A stretch of DNA of 64,000 nucleotides from Sphingoaurantiacus capsulatus (GCF_042648405.1 NZ_JBHRXV010000009.1:129010-193009); one strand, 5' to 3'; shown: positions 51,810-62,203, counted from the stretch's first letter. The notes: generated from the sequence alone by a model not told the origin. Numbers and translations: made by a program.

Positions 51810-52655
51810 CTATCCGCGCGTCGCCTCGGCGAAGGCTAGCAGCCGCCGGGCCTCGGCGACGTGCAGCACCTCGACCATGCGGCCGTTGTAGGTGGTGACG
51901 CCTTTGCCTTCCGCCTGGCCTGCCTCAAACGCGGCGATCAGCCCCTCGGCCTCCGCAATGGCCGCGGGGTCGGGCGAATAGGCACGGTTGGCAGCCTCGA
52001 TCTGGTTGGGATGAACGAGCGTCTTGCCGTCGAAGCCCATCGCCGCGCCCTGCTTGCAAGCTATGTCGAGCGCGTCGAGATCGGGGATGTCGGCATGGAT
52101 GCCGTCTAGCGCGACGATGCCGGCAGCGCGCGCGGCGACCAACATGCGCTGCAACGCGTACATCAGTTCCAGCCGGTCCCGCCCCGGCTTGGCACGCAGA
52201 TCCTTGGCGAAGTCGGCCATGCCGGCGATCAGCGCGGTGACGCCCTCGACCGCGGCGATGCGCTCGACCGCGATCAGCGATTTCGGCGATTCGATCATCG
52301 CCCAGACCGGGATACCGTAGGCGAGCCGCACCGCTTCCACCGCCTGCGCTTCGCTATCGACCTTCGGCACGACGATCGCGTTGGGCCGCGCGGCGACAGC
52401 GGCGGCGAAATCGTCGGCCATCCAGGGGGTGCCGAAGCCGTTGACGCGGATCGCCAGCTCGCGGCGCCCGAAGCCGCCCTCGCGCACCGCCGCCACCGCC
52501 GCGGCGCGCGCCGCTTCCTTCGCATCGGGTGCGACCGCATCCTCGAGATCGAGGATCACCGCGTCGCAACCGAGGCTGCGCGCCTTTTCCAGCGCGCGCG
52601 GGTTCGATGCCGGCATGTACAGCACCGAACGGCGCGGACGGTCGGGCAGGGTCAT
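51810..52655 (-). CDS. CitE-like CoA-ester lyase (HpcH/HpaI aldolase family)
   Basis: A 281-residue TIM-barrel protein of the citrate lyase beta/malyl-CoA lyase family. RRSVLYMPASNPRALEKA, LDLEDAVAPDAK (metal Asp/Glu) and the ESPKSL and DGIHADIPDLD segments match the family; the final residues carry the Asn-Gly-Arg (YNGRMVE) lid motif. It would cleave or form a beta-hydroxyacyl-CoA. The actual CoA substrate is unknown. It is on the strand opposite the ABC operon, and its 3' end abuts the pseudogene. Confidence 0.88.
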   Translation of the reverse strand: MTLPDRPRRSVLYMPASNPRALEKARSLGCDAVILDLEDAVAPDAKEAARAAAVAAVREGGFGRRELAIRVNGFGTPWMADDFAAAVAARPNAIVVPKVDSEAQAVEAVRLAYGIPVWAMIESPKSLIAVERIAAVEGVTALIAGMADFAKDLRAKPGRDRLELMYALQRMLVAARAAGIVALDGIHADIPDLDALDIACKQGAAMGFDGKTLVHPNQIEAANRAYSPDPAAIAEAEGLIAAFEAGQAEGKGVTTYNGRMVEVLHVAEARRLLAFAEATRG

Positions 52656-52723
52656 GGCTCAGCGGCTCCGGTTTCAACCGGCGTCAGGCATAAAGCCCCG
52701 CCGCCGCCAACGCCATGCCGAAG

Positions 52724-53695
52724 CTAGGCGCGCATCCCCGCCAGCCGCTGGGCGATGATCGCATCGGCATCGGCCATGATGCGGTCAAGCAACTGCTTCA
52801 CCGTCGGCACGTCCTGAATGAGGCCCTGCACCATGCCGGCCGACCAGATGCCATGTTCGATGTCGCCGGTCTGCAGCCCCTCGCGGCCGCGCACGCCTTT
52901 CACCAGGTCGGCGACCTCGGCGAAGGGCTTGCCTTCCTTCTCGGCGGCGACCACCGCCTGGCTGATGCCGTTGCGCGCGACGCGGGCGGTGTTGCGGTAG
53001 CTGCGGAAAATAAGGTCGGTGGCGCGCTCGTCGTTCGCCACCATCGCCTGCTTGAACGCGTCGTGGATCGGCGCCTCGACCGTCGCGCAGAAGCGGGTGC
53101 CCATGTTGATGCCGTCGGCGCCCAAAGCCAGCGCCGCGACAAGGCCGCGCCCGTCGCCGAAGCCGCCCGAGGCGAGGATCGGGATCTTCACCTGGTTGGC
53201 GGCGGCCGGAATGAGGATCAGGCCGGGGATGTCGTCCTCGCCCGGATGGCCGGCGCATTCGAAGCCGTCGATCGAGATGGCGTCGACGCCCTTGCGCTCG
53301 GCGGACAGCGCGTGGCGAACGCTGGTGCATTTGTGGAGGATGACGGCGCCCGCCGGCTTCACGATCTCCCAGATCTCCGACACCGCCGGGGTGCCTGCCG
53401 TCTCGACGATCTTGACGCCGCCGTCCACGATGGCCTGCGCATAGCCCTTGTAGTCGGGCGGGTTGATCGTCGGGAACACGGTGACGTTCACGCCGAACGG
53501 CTTGTCGGTCATCGCCTTGCAGCGCTCGATCTCGTCGCGCAGCGCCTGCGGGCTCGGCTGCGTCAGCGCGGTGAGGATGCCAAGGCCGCCGGCGTTCGAC
53601 ACGGCGGAGGCGAGTTCGGCGGTGCCGACCCACTGCATGCCGCCCTGAACGATCGGATGCTCGATGCCGAGCAGATCGGTGATGCGCGTTTTCAT
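52724..53695 (-). CDS. Nitronate monooxygenase (2-nitropropane dioxygenase family)
   Basis: A 323-residue FMN enzyme of the nitronate monooxygenase family. The N-terminal GIEHPIVQGGMQWVG, the flavin-site GGFGDGRGLVAALALGADGINMGTRF and the catalytic-type His in ECAGHPGEDD are present. It oxidises nitronates or related carbon acids in characterised members; here it may have another substrate. It shares a 145-bp promoter region with the divergent MarR gene, so MarR control is likely. It is separated from the CitE gene by 68 bp. Confidence 0.9.
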   Translation of the reverse strand: MKTRITDLLGIEHPIVQGGMQWVGTAELASAVSNAGGLGILTALTQPSPQALRDEIERCKAMTDKPFGVNVTVFPTINPPDYKGYAQAIVDGGVKIVETAGTPAVSEIWEIVKPAGAVILHKCTSVRHALSAERKGVDAISIDGFECAGHPGEDDIPGLILIPAAANQVKIPILASGGFGDGRGLVAALALGADGINMGTRFCATVEAPIHDAFKQAMVANDERATDLIFRSYRNTARVARNGISQAVVAAEKEGKPFAEVADLVKGVRGREGLQTGDIEHGIWSAGMVQGLIQDVPTVKQLLDRIMADADAIIAQRLAGMRA

Positions 53696-53813
53696 GATGC
53701 CCTCTCCCTCTCCCGCCCCTTATCTCCCGCGGCGTCGACCAATTGGTACAGCCAAGAAAGAGAGGTGAGAGCCGGATGCATCCATGTTGACCGCCACTCG
53801 ATACAATGTGATA

Positions 53814-53826
53814 GCGTATAGTACGC
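53814..53826. promoter_or_regulatory. Probable MarR operator GCGTA-TAG-TACGC
   Basis: A perfect 5-bp inverted repeat with a 3-bp spacer lies 15 bp before the MarR ATG, in the divergent promoter with nitronate monooxygenase. A further GTACGC copy (53835-53840) touches the ATG. Autoregulation is the obvious reading. Confidence 0.5.
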
Positions 53827-53840
53827 AAAGGAATGTACGC

Positions 53841-54353
53841 ATGCGCCCCCTATCGCCTCATTCAAAATTTGGTTTTCTAATCCACGACATCTCGCGCATG
53901 CGGCGCACGTTCTTCGACCAGGCGTTGAAGCCGCTGGGACTGACGCGCGCGCAGTGGGGCATGATCGACAATATTTCGCGGCACCCTGAGGAAGGCATGG
54001 CCCAGACCGAGCTGGCAAAGCTGCTCGAGACCGGCAAGGTCAGTGTCGGCGGTCTGATCGACCGGCTCGAAGAGTCGGGCCTGGTCTACCGCCAACCCGA
54101 CAAGACGGATCGCCGGGTCAAGCGGGTGTTCATCACCGACAAGGGCTACGAGGTGCTCGAACGCGTCAAGCATGTCGCCGATGACCTCGACGCCATGCTT
54201 TTCGATGACGTCTCCACCGATGAGATGAACGCCGCCGCCGATGTGCTGCTTCGCGTGAAGAACAATGTCCGCGCCGCGCTGAAGGAAGCACCGGCCGTCC
54301 AGCCGCTCGGCGCACACGACGAGCGCCGGGGACGTGCTTCGACTGTCGCATAG
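53841..54353 (+). CDS. MarR-family transcriptional regulator
   Basis: A 170-residue MarR regulator with dimer helices at both ends and a winged helix-turn-helix at about residues 45-110 (MAQTELAKLLETGKVSVGGLIDRLEESGLVYRQPDKTDRRVKRVFIT). AAAGGA precedes the ATG at 53841. It ends one base before the CoA-transferase-like gene and is divergent from nitronate monooxygenase, so it probably controls both. The ligand may be an aromatic acid or its CoA ester (inference). Confidence 0.9.
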   Translation: MRPLSPHSKFGFLIHDISRMRRTFFDQALKPLGLTRAQWGMIDNISRHPEEGMAQTELAKLLETGKVSVGGLIDRLEESGLVYRQPDKTDRRVKRVFITDKGYEVLERVKHVADDLDAMLFDDVSTDEMNAAADVLLRVKNNVRAALKEAPAVQPLGAHDERRGRASTVA

Positions 54354-55589
54354 ATGATCCGGTTCGTGCCCGGCGACCACCGGCTCGCCGCATTGCTCGC
54401 CGATGCGAGCACGGTGCTGGTGCAAGGCTGTACCGGCGCCTCCGATCTGCTGGCCGCCGAGGTGATGAGCGCGGGCGACGCGATCGGCGCCGTCGGCTTC
54501 ACGGGCATTCAGCTCCCTGGCGTCAACCGCGCCAGCTGGCTCGCCAATCCGCGCTGCCGCTTTACCACCTATTTCATGACACCTGAGCTGAAGGCCGCGG
54601 GCGCGCAGGTCGTGTTCCTGCCGATCAACTACAGCGCGATCCTCGACCGGCTGCGCCGCACCAAGATCGACGCCGCGATCTTTCAGGTGTCGCCGCCCGA
54701 CGCGACCGGCCTGTGCAGCTTCGGCCCCACCGTCGATTTCCTCGCCGAGCTGTGGCCGCAGGTCGGCGTGCGCATCGCGCAGATCAACCCGAACCTGCCG
54801 CGCACCGCCGGGCCGACCGGCATTCCGCTGCGCGAAATCCACTACGCCGTCGAGGCCGCGACGCCGATCGTCGAGGCGCCCGATCCCGCGCCCGACCCGG
54901 TCAGCACCGCCATCGCTGCACACCTCGCACCCTTCGTCGGCGACGGCGCGACGTTGCAAGCGGGCCTGGGCAAGCTGCCCGGCACCATTCTGCGCTCGCT
55001 CGCCGACCGGCGGCGGCTGCGCGTCCATTCGGGGCTGATCGGCGATGGCGTGCTCGACTTGCTCGAAGCGGGCGCCATCGAAGGGGGCGCGCACATCACC
55101 GCTGGTGTCGCTGTGGGATCGACGCGGCTCTACGACGCGCTGCCGGGCAGCGGGATCGTCTTCCGGCCGGTGTCCTATACCCACGCGTTGCCGGTGCTGG
55201 CGGCGCTCCCCAATTTTGTCGCGATCAACTCGGCGCTCGATGTCGACCTGTTCGGCCAGGCCTATGCCGAGGTCGGCCCCGGCGGTTGGGCCTCGGGCAC
55301 CGGCGGCGCGGGCGACTTCGCGCGCGGCGCGCTGGCAGCAGGCGGCTTGCGCGTCGTCACCCTGCCGTCGACCGCCAAGGGCAGCAGCCGCATCATCGTG
55401 CCCGGCGCCGGTCGCGGGCCGGTGTCGCTGGGGCGCGCCGATATCGACATCGTCGTCACCGAGCATGGTGCCGCCGACCTGCGTGGCAGGAGTTACGACG
55501 ACCGCGCCGCGGCGCTGATCACCATTGCCGCCCCCGATCATCGCGAGGAGCTCGCTCGCGCCTGGCGCGACGAGCCGGGGCGCTTCTGA
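54354..55589 (+). CDS. Acetyl-CoA hydrolase/4-hydroxybutyrate CoA-transferase family protein
   Basis: A 411-residue protein with both halves of the acetyl-CoA hydrolase/transferase fold: an N-terminal half with VQGCTGASDLLA and DAAIFQVSPPDATGLCSFG, and a C-terminal half with ALDVDLFGQ and a glycine-rich ASGTGGAGDF. In CoA transferases the C-half active site reads H[ST]E(M), with Glu forming the thioester; here the matching segment is VHSGLIGDGVLDL, with Gly in place of Glu. A standard transferase mechanism is therefore doubtful. It starts right after the MarR stop and is probably in one operon with it and with the SDR gene. Confidence 0.85.
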   Translation: MIRFVPGDHRLAALLADASTVLVQGCTGASDLLAAEVMSAGDAIGAVGFTGIQLPGVNRASWLANPRCRFTTYFMTPELKAAGAQVVFLPINYSAILDRLRRTKIDAAIFQVSPPDATGLCSFGPTVDFLAELWPQVGVRIAQINPNLPRTAGPTGIPLREIHYAVEAATPIVEAPDPAPDPVSTAIAAHLAPFVGDGATLQAGLGKLPGTILRSLADRRRLRVHSGLIGDGVLDLLEAGAIEGGAHITAGVAVGSTRLYDALPGSGIVFRPVSYTHALPVLAALPNFVAINSALDVDLFGQAYAEVGPGGWASGTGGAGDFARGALAAGGLRVVTLPSTAKGSSRIIVPGAGRGPVSLGRADIDIVVTEHGAADLRGRSYDDRAAALITIAAPDHREELARAWRDEPGRF

Positions 55590-55667
55590 GCCCCCTTCAA
55601 TGCCAGTTGCCGCGCTTCGGCGAAGCCGCCTTACTGGCCGCGACGCCGCTGGCCACAGGAGAATGAC

Positions 55668-56435
55668 ATGAAGCAATTGTTCGACGTGCGCGGCAAGGTC
55701 GTGCTGGTCACCGGCGGCAGCCGCGGCATCGGCGAGATGATCGCGCGCGGTTTCGTCGAAAACGGCGCCACCGTCTACATCTCGTCGCGCAAGGCCGAGG
55801 TCTGCGACAGCCTCGCCGAGGAGCTGTCGGCCTACGGCGCCTGCCATTCGCTGCCCGCCGATGTTGGCAGCCTGGCCGGCATCGAGGCGCTGGCGGCGGC
55901 GCTCACCGCGCGCGAGAGCAAGCTCGACGTACTGGTCAACAACGCCGGCGCCGCCTGGGGCGCGCCGATCGACGACTATCCCGAGGACGGCTGGGACAAG
56001 GTGGTCGACCTCAACATGAAGGCGCCGTTCTTCATGACGCAGAAGCTGCTGCCACTGCTGCGCCAATCGGCGAAAGCCGATGCTCCGGCGCGCGTCATCA
56101 ACATCGCCTCGGTCAACGGCATCGAGCCGCCGGCGCTCGAAACCTACGCCTATTCCTCGTCGAAGGCCGGCTGCATCATGCTGACCCGGCACATGGCGAA
56201 ACGGCTGGCCGCCGAGCATATCCTCGTCAATGCCATCGCGCCCGGTCCTTTTCCCAGCCAGATGATGGCGGCGACGCTGGCGAAGCATGGCGACGCCATC
56301 CGCGCGCAGAACCCGCTCGGCCGCACCGGCGAGCCCGAGGATATCGCCGGCGTGGCAATCTTCCTCGCGTCGCGCGCGGGCAGCTACACGACCGGCGCCA
56401 CCATCCCTTGCGACGGCGGTTCTGCCGAGGTCTGA
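55668..56435 (+). CDS. Short-chain dehydrogenase/reductase (SDR)
   Basis: A 255-residue classical SDR. The cofactor motif TGGSRGIG (residues about 16-23), NNAGA (about 86-90), the catalytic Ser in NIASVNG and the Tyr-Lys of YSSSKAG are present; PCDGGSAEV at the end is typical. It oxidises or reduces a hydroxy/oxo compound; the substrate is unknown. It lies 78 bp after the CoA-transferase-like gene. That gap contains a GCTTC-GGC-GAAGC hairpin but no clear terminator, so cotranscription is likely. Confidence 0.92.
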   Translation: MKQLFDVRGKVVLVTGGSRGIGEMIARGFVENGATVYISSRKAEVCDSLAEELSAYGACHSLPADVGSLAGIEALAAALTARESKLDVLVNNAGAAWGAPIDDYPEDGWDKVVDLNMKAPFFMTQKLLPLLRQSAKADAPARVINIASVNGIEPPALETYAYSSSKAGCIMLTRHMAKRLAAEHILVNAIAPGPFPSQMMAATLAKHGDAIRAQNPLGRTGEPEDIAGVAIFLASRAGSYTTGATIPCDGGSAEV

Positions 56436-56468
56436 GCCCTGCGCAACACGCATTGAAAGAAGGGCTGT

Positions 56469-56495
56469 TAAAGCTCCCGCGACGCCGGCCGTTAC
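56469..56495 (+). promoter_or_regulatory. Sigma-28 (FliA) promoter for flagellin
   Basis: TAAAGCTC (56469-56476), an exact 11-bp spacer and GCCGTTAC (56488-56495) match the sigma-28 consensus TAAAGTTT-N11-GCCGATAA at 12 of 16 positions. It lies 44 bp upstream of the flagellin ATG. Confidence 0.75.
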
Positions 56496-56538
56496 TGAAC
56501 CCGTACCGAGTTTCATACCTCACCGAAGGGATCAGACC

Positions 56539-57360
56539 ATGACCGTCATCAACACCAATACCGCTGCGCTGCGGGCCCAGAACGGGAGCCGCGTCGCGAA
56601 CAAGGAACTGGGCACGGCGATGGAGCGCCTGTCGACCGGCAAGCGCATCAACTCGGCGAAGGACGACGCCGCCGGCCTCGCCATCGCCTCCTCGATGACC
56701 TCGCAGATCCGCGGCATGAGCCAGGCGATCCGCAACTCGAACGACGGCATCTCGCTGGCGCAGACAGCTGAAGGCGCGCTCGGCGAAGTGTCGAACATGC
56801 TGCAGCGGGTTCGCGAGCTGGCCGTCCAGTCTTCGTCGGGCACCTACAGCACCACCGACCGCGCCAACCTCGACGCCGAAGTCGATGAGCTGCGCCTCCA
56901 GATCGACGACGTGCTGACCAACACCAAGTTCAACGGCGTCACGCTGTTCAGCAAGACCGCGGCAAACGTCACCGTCGACGTGCAGACAGGTTCGGCGTCG
57001 ACCGACAAGGTCACGCTGACGGTGAAGGGCATCCTCGCCACCAACCTGACGGCGACCGGCTTCGACGTGAACACGGCCGCCCTTGCCGGCACGACGATCA
57101 CCAACGTCGACGGGCTGCTCGATGCGGTCAACAGCACCCGCGCCACGCTCGGCGCCGGCCAGAGCCGCCTGGAGTCGGTGGTCAACAACCTGACCAACAA
57201 CGTCACCAACCTTTCCGACGCCCGCTCGCGGATTGAAGACGCCGACTTCTCGTCGGAGACGACCAAGCTGGCGAAGGCGCAGGTGCTCAGCCAGGCCTCG
57301 ACGGCGATGCTCGCCCAGGCCAACCAGAGCGCCCAGGGCGTGATGAGCCTGCTCCGCTAA
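56539..57360 (+). CDS. fliC: Flagellin
   Basis: A 273-residue flagellin. The N-terminal D0/D1 region (MTVINTNTAALRAQNGSRVANKELGTAMERLSTGKRINSAKDDAAG) and the C-terminal D0/D1 region (ATLGAGQSRLESVVNNL... QASTAMLAQANQSAQGVMSLLR) are both intact, with a short variable middle, as is usual for alphaproteobacterial flagellins. It is exported by the flagellar type III apparatus to build the filament. No other flagellar gene is in the window, so it is an isolated locus. The upstream sigma-28 promoter and downstream terminator make it a single-gene transcription unit. Confidence 0.96.
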   Translation: MTVINTNTAALRAQNGSRVANKELGTAMERLSTGKRINSAKDDAAGLAIASSMTSQIRGMSQAIRNSNDGISLAQTAEGALGEVSNMLQRVRELAVQSSSGTYSTTDRANLDAEVDELRLQIDDVLTNTKFNGVTLFSKTAANVTVDVQTGSASTDKVTLTVKGILATNLTATGFDVNTAALAGTTITNVDGLLDAVNSTRATLGAGQSRLESVVNNLTNNVTNLSDARSRIEDADFSSETTKLAKAQVLSQASTAMLAQANQSAQGVMSLLR

Positions 57361-57386
57361 GCGGCGCACCTCTCTCCCGCTTTTCA

Positions 57387-57420
57387 GCCCCGCCGTGGCA
57401 ACACGGCGGGGCTTCCCTTT
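57387..57420 (+). terminator. Rho-independent terminator after flagellin
   Basis: A perfect 11-bp stem (GCCCCGCCGTG / CACGGCGGGGC, 57387-57397 and 57402-57412) with a GCAA tetraloop is followed by a T-rich run (TTCCCTTTGTTT). Confidence 0.88.
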
Positions 57421-57440
57421 GTTTACGTTGACGCGCCCCG

Positions 57441-57461
57441 ATTGACCTGATTTATGTCAAT
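57441..57461. promoter_or_regulatory. Inverted repeat ATTGAC-N9-GTCAAT before the acyl-CoA ligase
   Basis: Perfect 6-bp arms separated by 9 bp, 26 bp before the ligase ATG. Likely an operator, possibly for one of the MarR regulators nearby. Confidence 0.45.
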
Positions 57462-57487
57462 AAAGTTCACGAGTTTCCGGGGTGGGG

Positions 57488-59004
<1,517 letters not shown>

Positions 59005-59008
<4 letters not shown>

Positions 59009-60306
59009 CTTCGGTTGGCGATGATCGCGCGCTCGACCGCGCCGCGCCCGAACCACAGGATGATCGCGGCGAGCGTCAGCGCCACCGTCGACACCGTTGC
59101 CAGCGAGGCCGGCAGCGCGCCGAATACATGGTCGCTGAGCAGGCCGATGACCAGCGGCCCGAGGCCCATGCCGAGGATGGTGACGACCAGCAGGTAGATC
59201 GCCATCGCGCGGCCGCGCATCGACGGCGGCGCGAGCAGTTGCACCGTCGTCGCCTGCAGCCCGCCGAGGATCGACGACAGGAAGGTGCCGAGGCCGAGGA
59301 GGATCACCACCTGTCGCGCATCCTCCGACAGATAAGCGGCGCCGAGCGCGAGAATCTGCGGCGGCAGGGTCGCCAGCACCAGCAGGATCGGCGCATGCGC
59401 ATAGCCGCGCCGCGCCAGCCGGTCGGAGAGCGCACCGCCGGTCAATACGCCGGCGAGGCCGCAAACGCCGACGATGACGGCAAGCGCGAGGCCGATCTCG
59501 CCCGGCGCCATGCCATGTTCGCGCGCCAGCAGCGCCGGCGCCCAGAGCAACGGGATATAGGCGGAGATCACCGAGCAGCCGTAGCCGACGAACACGGTCG
59601 AGAAGGCCGCCGCCTGCCGGCGCATCGTGGCGATGACTTCGCCGAGCCCCGGCACGTCTTCGCGGCGGGTACTGCGCGGCGCTTCGCGCATCGTGGTCAG
59701 CAGCAACAGCGCCAGCGGCAAACCGAGCAGCCCGACCAGCAGCATCGCCAGCCGCCAGCCTTCGAGCAGCCCCCAGCCGGGAATGGCGACGCTGGTCCGC
59801 GCCGCCCATTCGGCGATCATGCCGCCGAAGCCCATTGCGATACCGCCGCCGAGCACCACGCCCGACGAATAGATCGAGATCGCAAAGCCCAGCCGTTCGG
59901 GCGGAAAGCGATCGGCGATCGTCGACAGCGCGGCGGGCGACAAGGTCGCCTCGCCGACGCCGACCAACGCGCGCATCAACAGCAACCCGCCAAAGCCGGC
60001 GACGAGGCCGCTGCCCGCGGTGGCGAGGCTCCAGCCGACCAGCCCCAGCACGATCAGGTTGCGCCGGTTGGTACGGTCGGCCGCCGACCCGAACGGAATA
60101 CCGAGGATCGTGTAGAACAGCACGAAGCCGAAGCCGACGAGCAGCCCGATCTGCGTGTCGCCAAGGCCGAACTCGGTGCGGATCGGCTCGACGAGCAGGC
60201 TGATCAGCACGCGGTCGAGAAACGACAGCATGTAGGCGACCATCAGCAGGATGACGACGTAATAGCTGTAGCCGAGCGCCGGGCGCTCGCCGGAAACCGA
60301 GCTCAA
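59005..60306 (-). CDS. MFS transporter (spinster-like)
   Basis: A 433-residue twelve-helix major facilitator. The conserved first loop YMLSFLDRVLISLLVEPIRTEFGLGDTQIGLL and GIPFGSAADRTNRRNLIVLG place it in the spinster-like group. The TTG at 60306 is chosen as start because it overlaps the hydrolase stop (TTGA) and has AAAGG seven bases upstream; no good ATG lies near the first helix. It probably imports a carboxylic acid that the hydrolase and flavin monooxygenase act on (inference). Confidence 0.87.
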
Positions 60307-61448
60307 AACGCCGCCTTTAGCCAATCGCCAAACAGCCGCACGCCTTCCTTCGCCTTGTCCGGCTGGCCGATCAGATAATGTTCGGCGCCGGGGATGACAT
60401 GATGCGTCTGTGGTGACCGCTTCGCCGCCGCCATCAGCCGCGCGGCATGGCTCGGCGTGCAGGCATCGTCGGCGCCATGCTCGATCACCAGCAACGGCAC
60501 GCTGACCCGCGCGGCGCAGCGAATGCCATCGGCGTTGCTGTCGTCGTACGACCATTGCGACAGCCAGCTGCGCAAGGTCGAGAAGCGCGCGAGGCCGGTC
60601 GGGCCGTCGTTGGCCTGCCGCGGATCGCCGAGCATGCACCAGTTGGGCTTGCGCTCGCTCGGCTCCAGGGTCGCGTCGATGAAGCGCGGGTCGGCCATGG
60701 TGCCGTGCGTGGTGAAGCCGCGCTCGTCACCGGGGTGCGGCCCCGACTCGATCTTCGCGAGCTCGGCCTTCGCCCAGGCAGTGATGCGCCGGTTGCGGGC
60801 GATCTGCGCCTCGCGATAGCGGGCGACGAACGCCGCATCATAGGGCGGCTGCGCCGGATTGGCGGGATCGTAGATGTTGAGCGACGGCTCGCGGTCGAAC
60901 GGCCGGCTCTCGTCGGTGATCGACGGGTCGATCCATTCGGTGAGTGTGCGGTTGCGCGACAGATGCGCGGCGAGCAGCGCGATGCCGTCAGCCTTCACCA
61001 GTCCTGCCTCTACGAGATTGACCGGATCGCCGGCGGGCGTCGCGGTAACGCGTGGGTCCTCCGCTTCCGCTTGATAGAACAGCGACAGTGCGCCGCCGCC
61101 CGACCAGCCGCCGAGGATGACGCGGTCATAGCCGAGCCGCTCCTTCGCGTCGCGGATCGCCGCGCCGAAATCGAGCGCGCATTTTTCCATAATCAGCGCG
61201 GTGTCGTTCCCGCGATAGCGGGTGTTGGCATAGATGACGTGGATGCCCGCCTTCGCCAGTGCAAGCGGCAGCGGCAGCCAGGCGCCGCCGCCGATCGGGT
61301 GGGAGAAGATCACCACCGTGTCCGACGGCGTGTCGGGCTTCAGATGGAGGCATTCGATAGCGACCCGGCCGGGCACGCCGCCATAGGTGTCCTTGAAGGT
61401 CGCGCGTTCCTCGAACACCACGAGGTAGGGGATTTTCTCGACCGCCAC
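60303..61448 (-). CDS. Alpha/beta hydrolase
   Basis: A 381-residue cytoplasmic alpha/beta hydrolase. Nucleophile elbow GGWSGGG (Ser116), likely catalytic Asp in EHGADDACTP and His in PGAEHYLIGQ near the C-terminus are visible. The oxyanion-type SHPIGGG is near residue 49. Substrate unknown; it could be a meta-cleavage-product or ester hydrolase. It starts one base before the VOC gene ends and overlaps the MFS gene, forming a three-gene minus-strand operon. Confidence 0.88.
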   Translation of the reverse strand: MAVEKIPYLVVFEERATFKDTYGGVPGRVAIECLHLKPDTPSDTVVIFSHPIGGGAWLPLPLALAKAGIHVIYANTRYRGNDTALIMEKCALDFGAAIRDAKERLGYDRVILGGWSGGGALSLFYQAEAEDPRVTATPAGDPVNLVEAGLVKADGIALLAAHLSRNRTLTEWIDPSITDESRPFDREPSLNIYDPANPAQPPYDAAFVARYREAQIARNRRITAWAKAELAKIESGPHPGDERGFTTHGTMADPRFIDATLEPSERKPNWCMLGDPRQANDGPTGLARFSTLRSWLSQWSYDDSNADGIRCAARVSVPLLVIEHGADDACTPSHAARLMAAAKRSPQTHHVIPGAEHYLIGQPDKAKEGVRLFGDWLKAAF

Positions 61449-61449
61449 G

Positions 61450-62037
61450 TCAGTGCGCCTTCACCGGCCAGCGGCTGCCGCAATTCCTGAGCGAGTCCGC
61501 GCCGAACATCTCTTCCTTCATCGCGCGAGTCCGCTCGTTCCAGGCGGCCATCACATCGTCGAGATGCGCGCTTTCCGCTGCCATGATTTTCGCATGGTCG
61601 GGGGTGCGACTGGTGATCTCCACCTGGATGCCGTTCGGGTCGTACATGTAGACGGACTCGACGAAGCCATGGTCGATCGGGCCGTAGCATTTGACGCCCA
61701 TCGCGTTGATGCGCGCCTGCATTGCCAGCATGTCGTCCTTCGACGCCGCCTCGATGGCGATGTGCATGTCGAAGCTGTTCTTGGCATCGAACCAGTTGGC
61801 GTCAGCGTCGAACGGCGAGTCGAAGAAGGCGACGTAGTTGCCGTCGCCCAGCTCGAAGAAGATGTGCATGTAGGGCGTCTCGGCGTTGGTGCCCGGCACG
61901 GTGTCGATGACCAGCCCGGCCGCGGCCTTCAGCCCTAGCACCTCTTCATAGAACCAGCGCGTCTGTGCCGCATCGCGGCACCGAAAGGCGTTGTGGTGAA
62001 TCCCGCGAAGGGGCACCGCCGGCGGCGTATCGGCCAT
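61450..62037 (-). CDS. VOC-family (glyoxalase/extradiol dioxygenase-like) protein
   Basis: A 195-residue metal-binding VOC protein with one paired beta-alpha-beta3 domain. The likely ligands are His14/His15 (GIHHNAFRCRD), His of DMHIAIE and Glu in GIQVEITSR. It may be a dioxygenase, epimerase or lyase acting on the product of the flavin monooxygenase. It is divergent from that monooxygenase, with two operator-like repeats between them. Confidence 0.85.
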   Translation of the reverse strand: MADTPPAVPLRGIHHNAFRCRDAAQTRWFYEEVLGLKAAAGLVIDTVPGTNAETPYMHIFFELGDGNYVAFFDSPFDADANWFDAKNSFDMHIAIEAASKDDMLAMQARINAMGVKCYGPIDHGFVESVYMYDPNGIQVEITSRTPDHAKIMAAESAHLDDVMAAWNERTRAMKEEMFGADSLRNCGSRWPVKAH

Positions 62038-62100
62038 GGCATCTCTCCCGCTAACCCTGTTCCGGGCGTTGGCCGGATTGAACGCCGCGATCCGTTGATT

Positions 62101-62115
62101 GTCAAATATATTTAC
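62101..62115. promoter_or_regulatory. Operator-like repeat GTCAAATATATTTAC (copy A)
   Basis: Near-palindrome GTCAA-ATATA-TTTAC (one mismatch from GTCAA-N5-TTGAC), 64 bp upstream of the VOC gene start. It shares GTCAAATATATT with copy B, 36 bp away. Confidence 0.55.
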
Positions 62116-62136
62116 GAAAATCGTATCACGATCATC

Positions 62137-62151
62137 GTCAAATATATTGAC
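62137..62151. promoter_or_regulatory. Operator-like palindrome GTCAAATATATTGAC (copy B)
   Basis: Perfect GTCAA-ATATA-TTGAC inverted repeat, 53 bp before the monooxygenase ATG. With copy A it probably binds the MarR regulator encoded at 63485 and controls both divergent units. Confidence 0.6.
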
Positions 62152-62203
62152 ATAATTCTTGCGCGAGCGACAATCCGGGCAAAAGCATTGGGGAGTGAGC
62201 GAG

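Noticed and set aside
53877..56516. A minus-strand open frame of about 880 codons across the MarR, CoA-transferase and SDR genes.
   Set aside because: It runs antisense through three well-supported genes, and its composition is that of GC-rich shadow frames.
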